64,000 nt of DNA from Pegoplata infirma (GCA_963921195.1 OY992537.1:49853943-49917942), one strand, 5' to 3'. Positions 46,031-58,380 are shown, numbered from the stretch's first letter. The notes: generated by a model not told the origin, from the sequence alone. A program made the numbers and translations.

Positions 46031-47521
46031 CGGCCCCATTCCATAACATGCTAAGTCGACATAACATGTTTTGCTGGGAGTACACTGATAGAAAAACGCT
46101 TCATATCACTAATGAATGGAATTCATTAACGTTGTTTCATTGCAACAACGAAATTTTTCATATGCTGAATGAAATTTCATACATATTGTGCAAGATATTC
46201 ATTAATTTTGATTCATTAGATTTCGTAGTTTCATTAAAAAATTTCATTAAGATTTGTTTAAAAAATTTTCTGTTTTTTGACAATTGTTGTGTCGCGTCTG
46301 TTTAGTCTGTTACGCGCGCAAAAAACAGCTGATCAGAGCGTGATTTTTTCTAAGAATTTTTTTACGAAATTTTAAATGAAATGTTGTTGATTAATTATAA
46401 GTATTTATTAAACTCACGTTGTTTTAAATTATTTCGGGGTTCTACTTATGTATTAAAAACGTTATAGTAAAATTTTGTGTGAGAAAACTGAGTAAAATCT
46501 ATAGATAAAATAAAAAATATGTGAAAGTGTTTTTTTAACTTGGTTATTTTGTGATTTTTTCAGGTTTTTTTTTGCGAAATTTTAAATAAAAACTAAATTA
46601 TTAATTAACTAATTTTTCTGATGTTTTATATTAGTTCGTGGTTTTAATTATGTATTACAATTTAAGGTTGGAGTAAAATTTTGTGCGAGAAAACTAAGTG
46701 AAAACAATTTTTTATTATTTTTAAATTCTATAAAAAGATCTTTACAATTTCATACATATATTTCATTTTAAAAATAAAAGTAACATTTATTCAATAAAAG
46801 TATTTCATTTCAAAAATAAAAAGTGGGATTTATTCAATGAAAGTATTTCATAAGAATTAAAAACTTTTTTCATTAAAGTAATGAAACATTTTCATAAAAT
46901 ACAATTTTTTTTTTGTATGAACAATTTTCATTAATTTAATGAAACTTGTTCTTGCAATTACATTTTATGATACCCATTTCATTAATTCAATGAAACCCTA
47001 TATAGGTTCCTTTTTAACGTAATTTTTCATAACATTAATGTAGATTTTCATTATTGTCATGTACAAATTTCTATCAGTGTAGCATTTCTAAATTCGTCGT
47101 TTCTTAACTAAGATTCAGTAAAATGTACTATGTATAATTTAAAAAGTTTAAAAAAACTTCCTTTGTAACAGTTTTAAGTATACTTAGCATGATATGTTTC
47201 GATTTTTTATTTTTTTTGTTTTATGCTAAGTGTTCATTCTATTTTCGTTTTATGCTAAGTGTTCTTTCTTAGTAGAATTTCAATATTAAATTTTTTCCAA
47301 ATTAAAACATGCTATCTGAACTTAGAATATCATTTAAAGTTACTTTAATCTACTACAAATGTATAAATTTTAAATAAATTCTATTACAATTGTGATTCGA
47401 ACATACTTAGAAGGTCTCAAGGTTCTATCTCAAACCGTTCCCGAGATATCGTTAAAAAACTTTAAAGGCGATTATCTCAAAACTAGCTTTTTAGACTTAG
47501 CATGTTTTAGAATGGAGCCGT
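46031..47521. mobile_element. Fold-back with CGGCCCCATTCCA tips
   Basis: Left 'CGGCCCCATTCCATAACATGCTAAGTC', right its near complement ending at 'ggaatggagccg'; words 'acatgctaag' recur near the right end. Target duplication not found. Interrupted near its left end by the TA-flanked MITE. The right body (47080-47500) is AT-rich. Confidence 0.55.
46083..47079. mobile_element. TA-flanked MITE, CACTGATAGAAA tips
   Basis: 997 bp; tips CACTGATAGAAA / TTTCTATCAGTG, TA on both sides. Terminal parts have many 'ttcatta/taatgaa' words, like the MITE at 47745. Non-coding. Confidence 0.75.
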
Positions 47522-48421
47522 CGATATGATCTCGTGGTCATATGCTGCTTAAGTTTTTAAATGTCCAAAGTCGGACCAGGGGAAAATGTTTTCCCTTGAA
47601 AAAACTTCTGAAAAATTTAATTTTTAAAATATTTTTTTTTTTGTATATTTCTTAAGCAATTAATATATTTTTAAATCAGAAGAAGTTCAGAGTCCCGCAA
47701 TTGAAACCAGTGGCGTGGATATAAAATATTAACTTAAACAAGTACACTGAAAAAAATAACCTTCCTCATATTAATGAAGCGGATTCATTATTTTGTTTTC
47801 ATTACTTAAATGAAGGAATTCATAAGCTGATTGAAATTTCATGCATGTTATGAACAAATTTTATGAAACTTGTTTCATTGGATTTCATAATTTCATTAAA
47901 AAATATCATAAGATTTTTTAGAACTAAATACAACTCTGCGTTGCAAATAAGAGAAAGAAAACAGAACAAAAACATACGACGTTTTATTACACCACGCGTG
48001 TTTAGTCTAATTGTAATTTTTACATGTGTGTTAACTTTTTTCTAATAAAATAAAATAATTTTATATTTTTTTGCTTTGTTATTGAAACTTGTGTGTGTGT
48101 TATGCTGGTTATATCTAATTGAAATTACAAGTGAAAAGTTCCGTTTAAGTGTTTCTTTTGACTTTTTCTTATAAAATATAATATAATTTGCAACAGAAAA
48201 ATAGTTTTTTAAGTCATTAAAATTTTATGATGAAATGTAGGGTAATTTGTGTTGTTCCATTGCTTCGTTGTTGCTACGTTTTGGCAGCACGTGTTTTTAA
48301 AGTCATCGCGTTTTTGTCTTTTATAGTTTACCTTATATGGCAATTCAGACCAATTTAAGTTTGGAGTAAAATTTTGTTGTGTGTAAAAACTAGGTGAAAA
48401 CCATAAAAAGTGTGCAATTAA

Positions 48422-48640
48422 GGGTCATGTCACAGACTCAATTCCGTTCGGAAGTGGAATAAGTGGTTCACTCGTAAAACGCAAAGCAAATACTTTTTTT
48501 CGGAATGAAACCACTTTTAGCAATTCAATTCCACTTTGATTTTTGAAAGTGATTTCATTCCAAAAAAAAAAATTGTTTTGCGTTTTACTAGTAACAACTT
48601 TTTTTCAAATCCGATCGGAATTGAGTCTGTGACATGCCCC
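48422..48640. mobile_element. Small MITE, GGGNCATGTCACAGACTC tips
   Basis: 219 bp; tips GGGTCATGTCACAGACTCAA / its complement with one mismatch; TAA on both sides (48419-48421, 48641-48643). Fits PIF/Harbinger style. Confidence 0.75.
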
Positions 48641-48719
48641 TAAATAAAATTTCAGTGACGGTTACAGTGATGGTTACATGTGACTTACCAAAATTGTTAT
48701 TAATGCAAATTTTCACTTA

Positions 48720-48888
48720 TGGGTGTATGATACGTGCTGTTTTTAGGTAACTTGTTCCTAACTTGATTAGGGGCTTTCTATGGAAATTTTGATAACTTTA
48801 ACCAACATGAATTTATCGTAATTCCCATATCAAAACCATAATAAAGTTAGCAACTAGTTACTTGTAAAAAGCAATTATCATACGCTCA
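48720..48888. mobile_element. Small MITE, TGGGTGTATGATA tips
   Basis: 169 bp imperfect hairpin; tips TGGGTGTATGATA / TATCATACGCTCA, TTA on both sides (48717-48719, 48889-48891). Confidence 0.55.
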
Positions 48889-49134
48889 TTACCAACTACT
48901 ATTCCACATTTAATCAATGGATATTTTCATACATTTTATGAAAAACTTCATAAAACGTTTCAAACAAGTTCTACGAATATTTTCATTATTTATATGCAAG
49001 TTTTCATTGAAAGGAACTTTAATGACACCAGTTTCATTAATCAAATGAAACCTGTCTTCGGTTGAAAACGTGAGTCATTTTTCATTAAGGTTAAGTCAAT
49101 TTTCATTAATTTCACGAAGCTATTTTTTTCAGTG

Positions 49135-49731
49135 TAGAACATTTAAATTACACTTGACCGAATTCATGAATACACACCACAATGCCATTTTTAAGTAACA
49201 GTAAATTTTTTACCGTAAAAAAAAAATTTAATAATTTTTAAGAAACATTTTATTTTGAATAAAAAAACTTTTTTAGTCTTTTTTGTAACAAAAAAAAAAT
49301 TTTTGAGTATAATTTTTTTTGTGTAAAAATATTTTTAAGTATTTCTGACTTACCAATGTTTATAACGGGTTTTCAACACGAGAATTTAAGGTAAAATCCA
49401 AATGAAATTAACGGGTTTTGCTAACAACTTTGGAAATCTCATTAATTCGCAAAAGAACCTTGCTTAAATTCACTATTTTTCTTATAACTTTTGAACCACT
49501 GAACTGATTTCGCTGAATTGCAATACCAACCTGACCAGGTAAATGTCGAACATATATGCTAAACTTCAGCAGCCTCAGTATAGTCTTTCAAAAGTTAGCG
49601 TGATTTCAACAGACAGACCGACGACGGAAGGACATAGTTAGATCGTCTTAAAATCTATCAAGGATCAAGAGTGGTTCAAAATAATTTTTTTTTGAGTTCG
49701 CATCCCCTCATTAACCTACACTTAAAAAAAA
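49135..49731. repeat. Truncated DINE-like copy
   Basis: Has the 'ccacaatgccatttttaag', 'gagtataatttttttt', 'caataccaacctgaccagg' and 'cgtcttaaaatctatcaaggatc' landmarks of 49732-50956 but lacks the CAAGT start and final hairpin. Confidence 0.6.
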
Positions 49732-50956
49732 CAAGTAGAAAAGTTAAATTCGACTTGGCCGAATCTATGAATACCCTCCACAATGCCCTTTTTAAGTGAT
49801 AGTAAATTTTCTAACGTGAAAAAATAACATTTTTGGTTAGAAATATTTTATTTTCTGTAAAAAAAAAATTTTTTATTCATTTTTGAAAAAAAAAAAAAAT
49901 ACTAATTTTTTTTTGAGTGTAAAATTTTTTTTGAGTGTATTTTTTTTTTTTTGTTTTAGTTTAAAAAAACTTTTGTTTTTTAATTTTTGAAAAAAAAAAA
50001 AAATAATTTACCAATTTTTTTTTTGAGTGTAAAATTTTTTTTGAGTGTAAACTTTTTTTGGTTAGAAATATTTTATTTTCTGTAAAAAAAACTTTTTTTA
50101 TTAATTTTTTAAAAAAAAAATTCATGTTTTTTTTTTTTTGAGTGTAAAATTTTTTTGAGTGTATTTTTTTTTTTTGTTTTAGTGTAAAAAAACTTTTTTT
50201 TGTTAATTTTTGAAAAAAAAAAAAATAATTACCAATTTTTTTTTTTTGAGTGTAAAATTTTTTTTGAGTGTAAACTTTTTTTTTAAGTGTATTTTTTTTT
50301 TGGTTTAGTGTAAAAATATTTTTGTGTGACAAAAATACCTTTTAAAATATTTTTCTGACTTACAAATGTTTTTAAAACATATTTAACGGGTTTTCAACAC
50401 GTGAATTTAAGGTGAACTAATCTGAAATTTACGGTTTTGCTAATAACTTTTGAACCGCCGGACCGATTTGGCTGAAATTTAAAACAAACTGGACCAGAGG
50501 AACGGTAAATATATATGCCACACGTCAGTACCCTCAGAATTGCCGTTCGTAAGTTACCGTGTGTTTTATCTCGTAAATTCCAGAAATCCCCTTGCCGAAA
50601 TTCACTCACTTGCTTATAACTTTTGAACCACTGGACCGATTTCGCTGGATTGCAATACCAACCTGACCAGGTAAATGTCCAACATATATGCCAAACTTCA
50701 GGAGCCTCCGTAAAGTCTTTCAAAAGTTAGCGTGTTTTCAACAGACAGACAGACAGACAGACAGACGGACAGACGGACGGACGGACGGACGGACGGACGG
50801 ACGGACGGACGGACGGACGGACATCGCTAGATCGTCTTAAAATCGATCGAGGATCATGAATATATATACTTTATGGGGTCCTAGACCAATATTTCGAGGT
50901 GTTACAAACGGAATGACAAACTTATATATACCCTCTATCACTAGAGTGGAGGGTAT
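49732..50956 (+). mobile_element. Full DINE/Helentron-like element, long type
   Basis: Starts CAAGTAGAAAAG with an 'attcgacttggccgaat' hairpin and ends TATACCCTC...GAGGGTAT. Between are several tandem blocks of 'gagtgtaaaattttttt' and 'gaaaaaaaaaaaat' (49850-50320), 'gaccgatttcgctggattgc' segments and a (GACA)/(GACG)n tract (50737-50822). 1225 bp, non-coding. Best reference copy for the family in this window. Confidence 0.75.
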
Positions 50957-51107
50957 AAAAACATTGCAAAGTTACCAAAAAATCCCGTGATTTTACGAGG
51001 CTATTCTCGTAAAAGAGGAGGAAGGTAAAATTCTCGTAAAATTAAGAGAATTTCCTCGTAATTTTGAATGCGCCAAAAATTGGTAAAATAACCAATTTTA
51101 TTGGTAA
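50957..51107. repeat. GTAAAATTAC/CCTCGTAA motif repeat
   Basis: Words 'ttctcgtaaaatt', 'cctcgtaattttg' and 'taccaattttattggtaa'. The same type recurs at 53892-54311 and 55413-55625, on either side of inserted elements, so these may be parts of one older repeat. Confidence 0.45.
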
Positions 51108-51289
51108 CAAGTAAAAAAGTTAAATTCGGCCTTGCCGAATGTAGTGATACCAGTGGCGTATACAGGGGGGGGCCCGGGCCCCCGGGCCCCCCCCCTGTAT
51201 GATTTCACAAATTTCAGGATTTGCCATCAAATAACAAGTACAATATATATTAAAAAACTTCTTAAAAAAAATCGAAAAACATTAAGAAT

Positions 51290-53085
51290 CTAAAATTTTT
51301 TGAAGAAAAATGTTTTGAAACTGAAAATTTTTCTGTTAAAAAATTTCAAAATCTGAAAATTTTTTCTTAGCATTTGATACTTTTCAACTTAAGATTCTAA
51401 TGAAAAAGTATCTTAAAACCTGAAGTTTTATGTACACAAAAAATGGACCTAATTGTAAATAAAATGTAGTCAAATCTTCAAATGCGACTCTCAGAATCTT
51501 TTACTTTTCTAACAAAAAATGTCTCAGAATCTAAAACTTTCTATAAGAAAATGTATAAAAATCTAATAATTTCTTAAAATATTGGCCTTTTTCTCAGAAT
51601 CTAAGACTTTTTCTATAGGAAAAATGTCTCAGAATCTGAGACTTTTTCTATAAAAAATTCCCAGAATCTAAGGCTGAAAAATGTTTTAGAATCTGAAAAC
51701 TTTCTATAGGAATAATTTTTCTGAATCTGAAAAATGTCTCAAAATCTTAGATTTTTTCTATAAAAAAAATTCTTAGAATCTGAGGCTTTTCTATATGAAA
51801 AATGTTTTTGAATCTGAAAACTTTCTATAGGAATAATTTCTCTGAATTTTTCTTACAATCTAGGAAAATGTCTCAGAATCTTATACTTTTTTTTCGAAAA
51901 CTGTCTCGGAATCAACGAATTTTTCTTATGGAAAATTATCTCAAAATCTAAGATCTTGTGTATAGGAAAAATGTCTCAGAGACACAAGCTGAGACTTTTT
52001 GTATAAAAAAATGCTCAAAATCTGAGACTTGTTCTATCGTAAAAATATCTTTTTCTATAAGAATAATGTCTCAGAATCTGAGTATTTTTCTATGGGAAAA
52101 ATATTTTAGAATCTGAGACTTTTTCTTTAGGAAAAATGTCTTAGAATCTGAGGCCTTTTCTATATGAAAAATGTTTCAGAATCTGACAATTTCCTATAGG
52201 CAAAATTTCTCAGAGTCTGAGACTTGTTCTTTAGGAAAATGTCTAAAAATTTGAGACTTTTTCTATAGGAAAAGTGTTTAAGCATCTGAGATTTTTTCGA
52301 TAGGAAAAATGTCTCAGAATCTAAAAATTTTTCTGCAGAAAAAATGTCTCTGAGACATTTTCTATAGGAAAAATGTCTCAGAGTTTGAAACTTTTTCTAT
52401 AGGAAAAATGTCTAAGAATCCGAGAATTTTTCTTTAGGAAAGGATGTTAGAATCTAAGACTTTTTTATACGGTTTTCTGTTTAAAAAGGTCTCAGAATCT
52501 AATTATTTTTCTTATAGAAAAAGCGAAGATTTTCTCAGAATCTGAAGCTTTTTGTGTAGAATGTTTCAGAATCTGAGAAAATGTGCTAGACTAGAAATAT
52601 CTCAGATTCTGGGAAAATATCTTACAATCGGAGTCTTTTCTTTTGGAAAAGTATTTTATGAATATGTTTATATAATCATTTTCTAAAGCGACTTTTTCCC
52701 GAGAAACGTTTTCCATTGGAAATATGATTTAATAATAATTTGATCCAATGATCAGTTTTTATTTATTTTTCCAATTTTTATTTACAACTCATTTTAAATA
52801 ATTTTAACCTAACCGAGAACTGGTAACAATGACCGTCGTCTCGTTGTAGCGAAATCGACCAAGGGTTTTTGGTGGGAATCGAACCCACGACCCCTTGTTT
52901 CATAGGCTAGCCTACAGGGCCCCCTGGAAATATGATTTAGAGTCTTTGACTTTTTCTGTAACAAAAACTGTTTTAACTGGAAATTGTCATAGAATCTTAG
53001 ACTTTTCTTTGAAAAAAAAATCAGATTCTGATAATCTCCTTTGTGAAAATTTATCAGCATCTGATACAATTCACACTTTAAAAAA
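51290..53085. repeat. Palindromic satellite inside the hAT element
   Basis: Irregular units of 'gtctcagaatctgagactttttctataggaaaaat' type (about 35-40 bp), more diverged than at 1-1500. Interrupted at about 52690-52920 by non-satellite sequence with a tRNA-like piece. Confidence 0.85.
52860..52927 (-). other. tRNA-like sequence
   Basis: Minus strand: a perfect T-arm GTGGG-TTCGATT-CCCAC with a standard B box, and an A-box-like 'TGTAGGCTAGCCT'. The acceptor stem is weak, so a tRNA-derived relic or captured pseudo-tRNA is more likely than a working gene. It lies inside the hAT element. Confidence 0.45.
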
Positions 53086-53891
53086 AAAGGGTTAAGTCCC
53101 TCAAGAAATTTTAAAATATTTAAAAAATTTTATTTTTTTCCCCTATCAGTTTTAAACTTACACAAAAATGAAGTATCTGATTGTGCTACATTCAGTTCAA
53201 GGCAAAGATCGAGAAAAAATCTTCAACATATGTAAATATGTAAATTTTTTGTAAAAAAAAAAAAAAAAAAAAATTTTAAAAAAATGTTGGGCCCTCACCG
53301 AAATAAAATCCTGGATACGCCCCTGAGTGATACCCTCCACAATTTCGAAAAGATTATTCCAAAAAACTTTTTTAAAAGGAAATTACTTAAAAAAAAAAAT
53401 TGAAAAAAAATTTTCGCAAAAAAAAAAATTGGGTAAAAAAAAAATCCGCGATTTATTTCTTTTTTTGTTAAAAATATGTTCGTACTTGTTTAAATACCAT
53501 TTGCTGTTCAATTATGTTCACATATGTCAACCAGCAGCCGAATTAAAGCATTTTGTATTTTTAGGTTATGTTGAATGTACTAAAATTTTTGAGGTGTCCT
53601 TACATTTTCGTTCATAACTTTTGAACCGCTGAACCGATATTGCTCAAATGCAATACCAAACTTCTCAGGAGAACTTCCAATAAAGTTTCAGTCATATCCG
53701 TATAGTAGTTTGGTCGTGATCACCATTTCCACAGACAGACGGACGGACAGACGGACATCGCTAGAATGTCTTAAAATCGATCGGGGATCATGAATATATA
53801 TGCACTTTATGGGGTCCCAGACCGATATTTCGATGAGTTACAAACGGAATGACATACTTATATATACCCTCTATCACTAAGCGGAGGGTAT

Positions 53892-54311
53892 AAAAATATT
53901 GTTTTAAAACCCGGAAAAATGAAAAAAAAAATGGTAAACTTACAAAAAAAAAATGATAAATATGTTTACAAAAATGTAAATTTAAAAACCAAGATGGTAA
54001 ATTTACAAAAAAAATTTTTTTTTGTTAAACAACATAAATCCTCGTAATGAAATCATTTTTGTAAAATAACTGTTTTTTGTAAATTAACTAGAATCCTCGT
54101 AATAATTTTTTCAAAATTTTGTCAATTTTTTTTTAAATATTTTTTAATAAAAAAAAAATTGTCCGGGAAAATTAAAAAAAAAAAAATGAAAATTTACAAA
54201 AAAAAAAGAAATTGTGTTTTTTTTTTTGTTAAACAACATAAATCCTCGTATAACATAATTTTTGTAAAATAACGGTTTTTTTCTTTGTAAATACACTAGA
54301 ATCCTCGTAAT
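53892..54311. repeat. GTAAA/CCTCGTAAT motif repeat
   Basis: Poly-A-rich DNA with repeated 'ggtaaacttacaaaaa' and 'aatcctcgtaat'. It ends at the TAAT that flanks the next fold-back. Confidence 0.45.
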
Positions 54312-55412
54312 GGGTAATTCCAAAAATTTTCGCCCCACTGTTCGGAAACATGCCTTTGGACGCCACTGAGAATTTGGCTCATAGATATCCACGTTTATAT
54401 GAGATATGTTGCATTTTTGGATTTTCAAAATTTGCTGTAGTTTTCAAATTATCGCGGGTCAAAGTTCGACTTTTTTAGCAAAAGTCAGAAAAATACATGA
54501 CGTTTTACGTGCTCTAACTTTTTAACTAGTATTCCGATTATCACAAGTAATGGCTCATATGAAAGCTTAATTCTTCTTCTTTTAGGAAAAATTTTCAAAA
54601 GCATACGGTTTTTTTCAGAAGCGTTGCAAAAATTAAAAAACATTTTTTTTTTGCGAATATTTAAAAAAACACATCTTCGATTTTTTTAAAAAAAAAGTTT
54701 GGTGATAAACAATACTGTTTTGTACAACATATCCAAAATTCAGAGTGGGATCCCAATGGGATCAAAAAATATTCTGGTTTTAGTAAAAAGTTCTTAAATT
54801 TTACCTTAGAAAATTAAAATTTTATGTTTCTTCAATATAAAAATTTAAATTTTCAAAGAAAATTATACTATTAAAATTTTGAAAACATTAGAAATTTAAA
54901 TTTTCTAAGGGAAAAATATGAGAACCTCGTACTTAAAACAGAATATTTTTTGATCCCATGGAGATCCCACTCTGAATTTTGAATATGTTATACAAAACAT
55001 TGTTATTTTTCACCAGAATTTTTAAAAAAAAAATCGAAGATGTGTTTTTTTAAATATTCGAAAAGAAAAAATGTTTTTGCATTTTTGCATCATTTCTGTA
55101 AAAAAAACTGCGTTATTTTAAAAATATAAAGTAAAAAGAAGAACCCCAGCTTTCACATGAGCCTAAATTTGTGAAAATCGGGTCATTGGTTAAGAAGTTA
55201 CAGCTCTTTAAACGTGATGTATTTTTCTTACTTTTGCTTAAAAAGTCAATCTTTGACCCGCCATAATTCGTTAAATACACCAAATGTAAAAAAACGATAT
55301 ATGGTACATATATCATATTTATGAGGGCTATCTATGTGTCAAGGTTCAAATTAATCTGAGACACCATTTCCAAAAATGACTAAAATTTGAGCTAAATTTA
55401 CTGGAATGGCCC
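54312..55412. mobile_element. 1.1-kb fold-back with TAAT duplication
   Basis: Tips GGGTAATTCCA / TGGAATGGCCC-type (imperfect), TAAT on both sides. Arms share 'gcgggtcaaagttcgac', 'agaaaaatacatgacgttt' and 'cagagtgggatccc' near the centre. An uninterrupted 'cctcgtaataattttttc' at 54073 resembles the empty site. Non-coding. Confidence 0.7.
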
Positions 55413-55831
55413 TAATAAAAACTTTGTTGTAAAATTACAGTTTTTTTTTTTTGAAAATAACCTTTCAAAATGATGGAATACAATTACTAAAATAAATTTG
55501 TAAAATTACCAATAAAACTGCAGTTCTCGTTTGAGCAAAGTACAAGATTTTTTGTTAAAAAACAATAAAAATTGTTAAATATTGGTAGAACGGGATTACA
55601 AGGCATTTTACCAGGCGTTTTACCAGTTTTGTTTGAATGTACAAAGAGACCTGCAAAAGAATTAAATTAATCAAATTTTTCCGACTTTGTCCATTTAAAA
55701 ACATAACCAGACTATGATAACTTTTCTTAGTAAATATTTCTCAAATTTTAACAACTTTTTATTTTATAGAACTTTTTGTAAATTTGTGTTTAAAGAAAAT
55801 AACTTTCAGAATATTTCAAGAAAAGTATTAA
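55413..55831. repeat. TTACCA/GTAAAAT motif repeat, then AT-rich DNA
   Basis: 'gtaaaattaccaataaaac' and 'cattttaccaggcgttttacc' to about 55625; the rest shows nothing recognisable. Confidence 0.4.
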
Positions 55832-56335
55832 CCCTTTAACGACCACAGGAAAGTATACTTGCCAAAGTGTTTTTTGCGAATATTTTTGTTTAGGTAAAAG
55901 ATAGGATAAATCTGAAAAAGATGAATTGTAGAGCAGGGTTAAGGCAATAAAAGTCTAGTTTACAGTCAGTATCTTATTTGAACCACTTACTCACTATAAG
56001 CCCCACAAAATTTGTAAAATTATAAAACTATTTTTAGGACAAAGGGACCCTTACATGTCAAGCAAGATCAGGGCAATTAGGGAGTTTATAGGTCCAAATT
56101 CTTGTTGAAAAACTATTTCTGAGTTGCAGATTTTAAAAGTCATAGCGATTAGCAAATTGCTTTAGACAGTGTTGCGTAATCGCCAAAGACCAAATTATTT
56201 CACAAAGAAAAATAATGGGGAAAGAGATGGGCTAGGGGTCCAAGTTTTTGTTTTATAACTATTACTGGACACAGATCACGAAAGTGAACAAAAAATCAAA
56301 ATCCCTTCGGCAGAAAATGTATGGTCGTCAAAGGG
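55832..56335. mobile_element. piggyBac-like MITE
   Basis: 504 bp; tips CCCTTTAACGACCA / TGGTCGTCAAAGGG (one mismatch), TTAA on the left (55828-55831) and GTAA on the right (56336-56339), one base from TTAA. No transposase frame. Confidence 0.6.
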
Positions 56336-56644
56336 GTAACTAAAAAAATATCTTAAAAATCTTAAAATATTTCATCAAATAAAAGTCGCTGATTCTAAAA
56401 TATTTTTCCGATAGAAAAAATCTTATAGTGGTGTTTTGCGAATAAAGCCCACAAGCGAATGTTTCCCCTTCTACCCTATATATATTTGTAGTTTGTTATA
56501 TGTTAATTAACAATTTTCGTTTGAATTCCAGTTTTTCAACAAAATGAAAATAAATTTTGTGCATTGCAAAAACAAGCCACCAAAAAATACCACATCAACA
56601 GTAGAAACAAACCCAATATATTTATGAAGTAGGGCGACATTTAA
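56336..56644. other. AT-rich stretch, nothing recognised
   Basis: No supported feature apart from a short 'ctgattctaaaatatttttcc' resembling the palindromic satellite. Confidence 0.5.
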
Positions 56645-56729
56645 ACAGAAAAATTTTTCTTTATTTCAGTTTTAGAGCATATAAAAGATTCAGCACAGGC
56701 GACACTTTGGATAGGAACCCTCACTTTTT
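56645..56729 (-). mobile_element. DINE-like fragment
   Basis: 'aagattcagcacaggcgacact...ctcactttt' is the CAAGT-side end of a minus-strand DINE copy, abutting the next copy. Confidence 0.5.
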
Positions 56730-58194
56730 ATACCCTCTACTCTAGTGATAGAGGGTATATATAAGTTTGTCATTCCGTTTGTAACACCTTGAAATATTGG
56801 TCTAGGACCCCATAAAGTATATATATTCATGATCCTCGATCGAGTTTAATATGATCTAGCGATGTCCGTCTGTCTGTCTGTGGAAAACATGCTAACTTTA
56901 GAAAGACTTCACGAAGGCTCCTGAGGTTTAGCATATATGTTGGGCATTTACCTGGTCAGGTTGGTATTGCAGTCCAGCAAAATCGTTCCAGTGGTTCAAA
57001 AGTTATGAGCAAAAGACTGAATTTCGGGGGTTTCGTGAATTTATGAGATAAAAAACACGCTAACTTTCGAAAAGCAATTCTGATGATGCTAAAGCTTGGC
57101 ATATATATTTGTCGTTCCCTGGTTCGTATTGAACTTCAGCCAAATCGATCCAGTGGTTCAAAAGTTATTAGCAAAACCGTGAATTCCAGATTACCTAAGC
57201 AGAAATTGACGACGGTTCTAAAAAAAAGCGTTCTGAAAGCACTGTAACAAAAAAAAAGCATTCCCAAGACGCTATTTTCAAACGCTTTGCGAGCGTTTTT
57301 GAAAAGTGATCTGAAAGCTCTATTATAAAAAACAAAGCAATCTCAAAACTTTTTTTGGAACGCTTTGCGAGCGTATTCGAAAAGCGTTTTAAGAGTTCTT
57401 TATATTTATTTTTTTTTTTAAATTTCTAAGTTCTAAAACTATTTTTGAATAACAATTTTTCGTCAATTTTTTTTTTTTTTTTTAAGTAAAAAAAATCATA
57501 AAAAATGTTTTTAGAAAAGTTTTTTTGAGTACAAAAACTTTTTTCGGATTTCACTTTGTATCAAACAAATTATTATAACCGAACTAAAACAGAAATTCTT
57601 TACTTTGGGTTTTTAAAGTGCTTTGATGACTTTAAAAAACGTTCTCAAAGCACTTTTTTACATCGCTTTTAAAACGCTTTAAACCTAGCGTAGATCGATG
57701 TTGTCATTCGGATCATCTGAAGGCGCTTTGAAGTTGGTATACAGAACGCTCGTACAACCGTCCACAACGCTTGTGAGATTGTATATTTCTGACTGGGTAG
57801 TTTCACCTTAAATTCACGTTGTGAAAACCCGTTAAACATGTTTTAAAAACATTGGTAAGTCACAAAAATATTTAACAATGTATTTTTGTCACTCAAAAAT
57901 ATTTTTACACTAATAAAATAAATAAAAATACACTCGAAAAAATTTTACACTCAAAAAAAACTTAGTAAATTATTATTTTTTTTTTTTTTCAAAAATTACT
58001 TAAAAATAAGTTTTTTTTACACAAAATAAAATATTTCTTATCAAAAATGTTATTTTTTCACTTTAGAAAATTCACTATCACTTAAAAAGGGCATTGTGGA
58101 CGGTATTCAAAGAATTTAACTTTTGTTTTATTTTTAATTTTGGAGGGTATAAAAGATTCGGCACAGCCGACACTTTAGAAATGAACTCTCACTT
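56730..58194 (-). mobile_element. DINE/Helentron-like element with inserted MITE
   Basis: Minus-strand copy of the long type: left hairpin TATACCCTC...GAGGGTATA, a short (GTCT) tract (56868-56880), 'cctggtcaggttggtattgc', 'gagtg/cactc' blocks (57890-58060) and the right 'attcggcacagccga' end. Interrupted at 57194-57797. Confidence 0.7.
57194..57797. mobile_element. TA-flanked MITE with AAAGCGTTT words
   Basis: 604 bp; imperfect tips CCTAAGCAGAAAT / ATTTCTGACTGGG, TA on both sides (57192-57193, 57798-57799). The interior has repeated 'aacgctttgcgagcg' and 'aaagcgtt'. Other DINE copies (27850, 50410) read through with one TA ('actaatctg'), an empty site. Confidence 0.65.
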
Positions 58195-58199
58195 TTTTT

Positions 58200-58380
58200 A
58201 TTCAAAGTGTCAAATTTATAGGAAAACATTTTGGACTTCGAGACATTTTTCCAGTAGAAATATTCGCAGATTCTGAGTTATCTTTCCTATAGAAAATTTC
58301 AGATTTTCTGAAAAATTCCATGATTCGAAAAAATCTTTCCTATCGAAAAAATCTTTCCTATCGAAAAAATAGTGTTAACC
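58200..58380. repeat. Palindromic satellite remnant
   Basis: A few diverged units ('tcgagacatttttccagtag', 'gattctgagttatctttcc') of the window-wide satellite. Confidence 0.7.

Larger units (their letters stand above)
47745..49134. mobile_element. TA-flanked MITE, CACTGAAAAAAATA tips
   Basis: 1390 bp; tips CACTGAAAAAAATA / TATTTTTTTCAGTG, TA on both sides. Ends rich in 'ttcattaa/atgaaa' words. It contains two small TWA-flanked MITEs. No transposase. Confidence 0.75.
51151..53325. mobile_element. hAT-type element filled with palindromic satellite
   Basis: Tips CAGTGGCGTATACAGG / CCTGGATACGCCCCTG (two mismatches) and a perfect 8-bp duplication AGTGATAC (51143-51150, 53326-53333). The left end has a very GC-rich hairpin (51165-51196). 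Almost the whole interior is diverged TCTCAGAATCTGAGAC satellite plus one tRNA-like piece. No transposase frame. The interrupted DINE-like copy provides the empty-site logic. Confidence 0.85.
51108..53891 (+). mobile_element. DINE-like element split by a hAT element
   Basis: Starts CAAGTAAAAAAG with the 'attcggccttgccgaat' hairpin, breaks at 51150, resumes at 53334 ('cctccacaattt'), carries a (GACG)-type tract at 53734-53757 and ends in the GAGGGTAT hairpin. About 609 bp without the insert. Confidence 0.75.

Noticed and set aside
49961..50332. Lys-rich 123-codon minus-strand frame
   Set aside because: Translation of poly-A/T blocks in a DINE-like element.
52860..52927. Functional tRNA gene
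   Set aside because: Good T-arm only; no closing acceptor stem, and it lies in a non-autonomous transposon.
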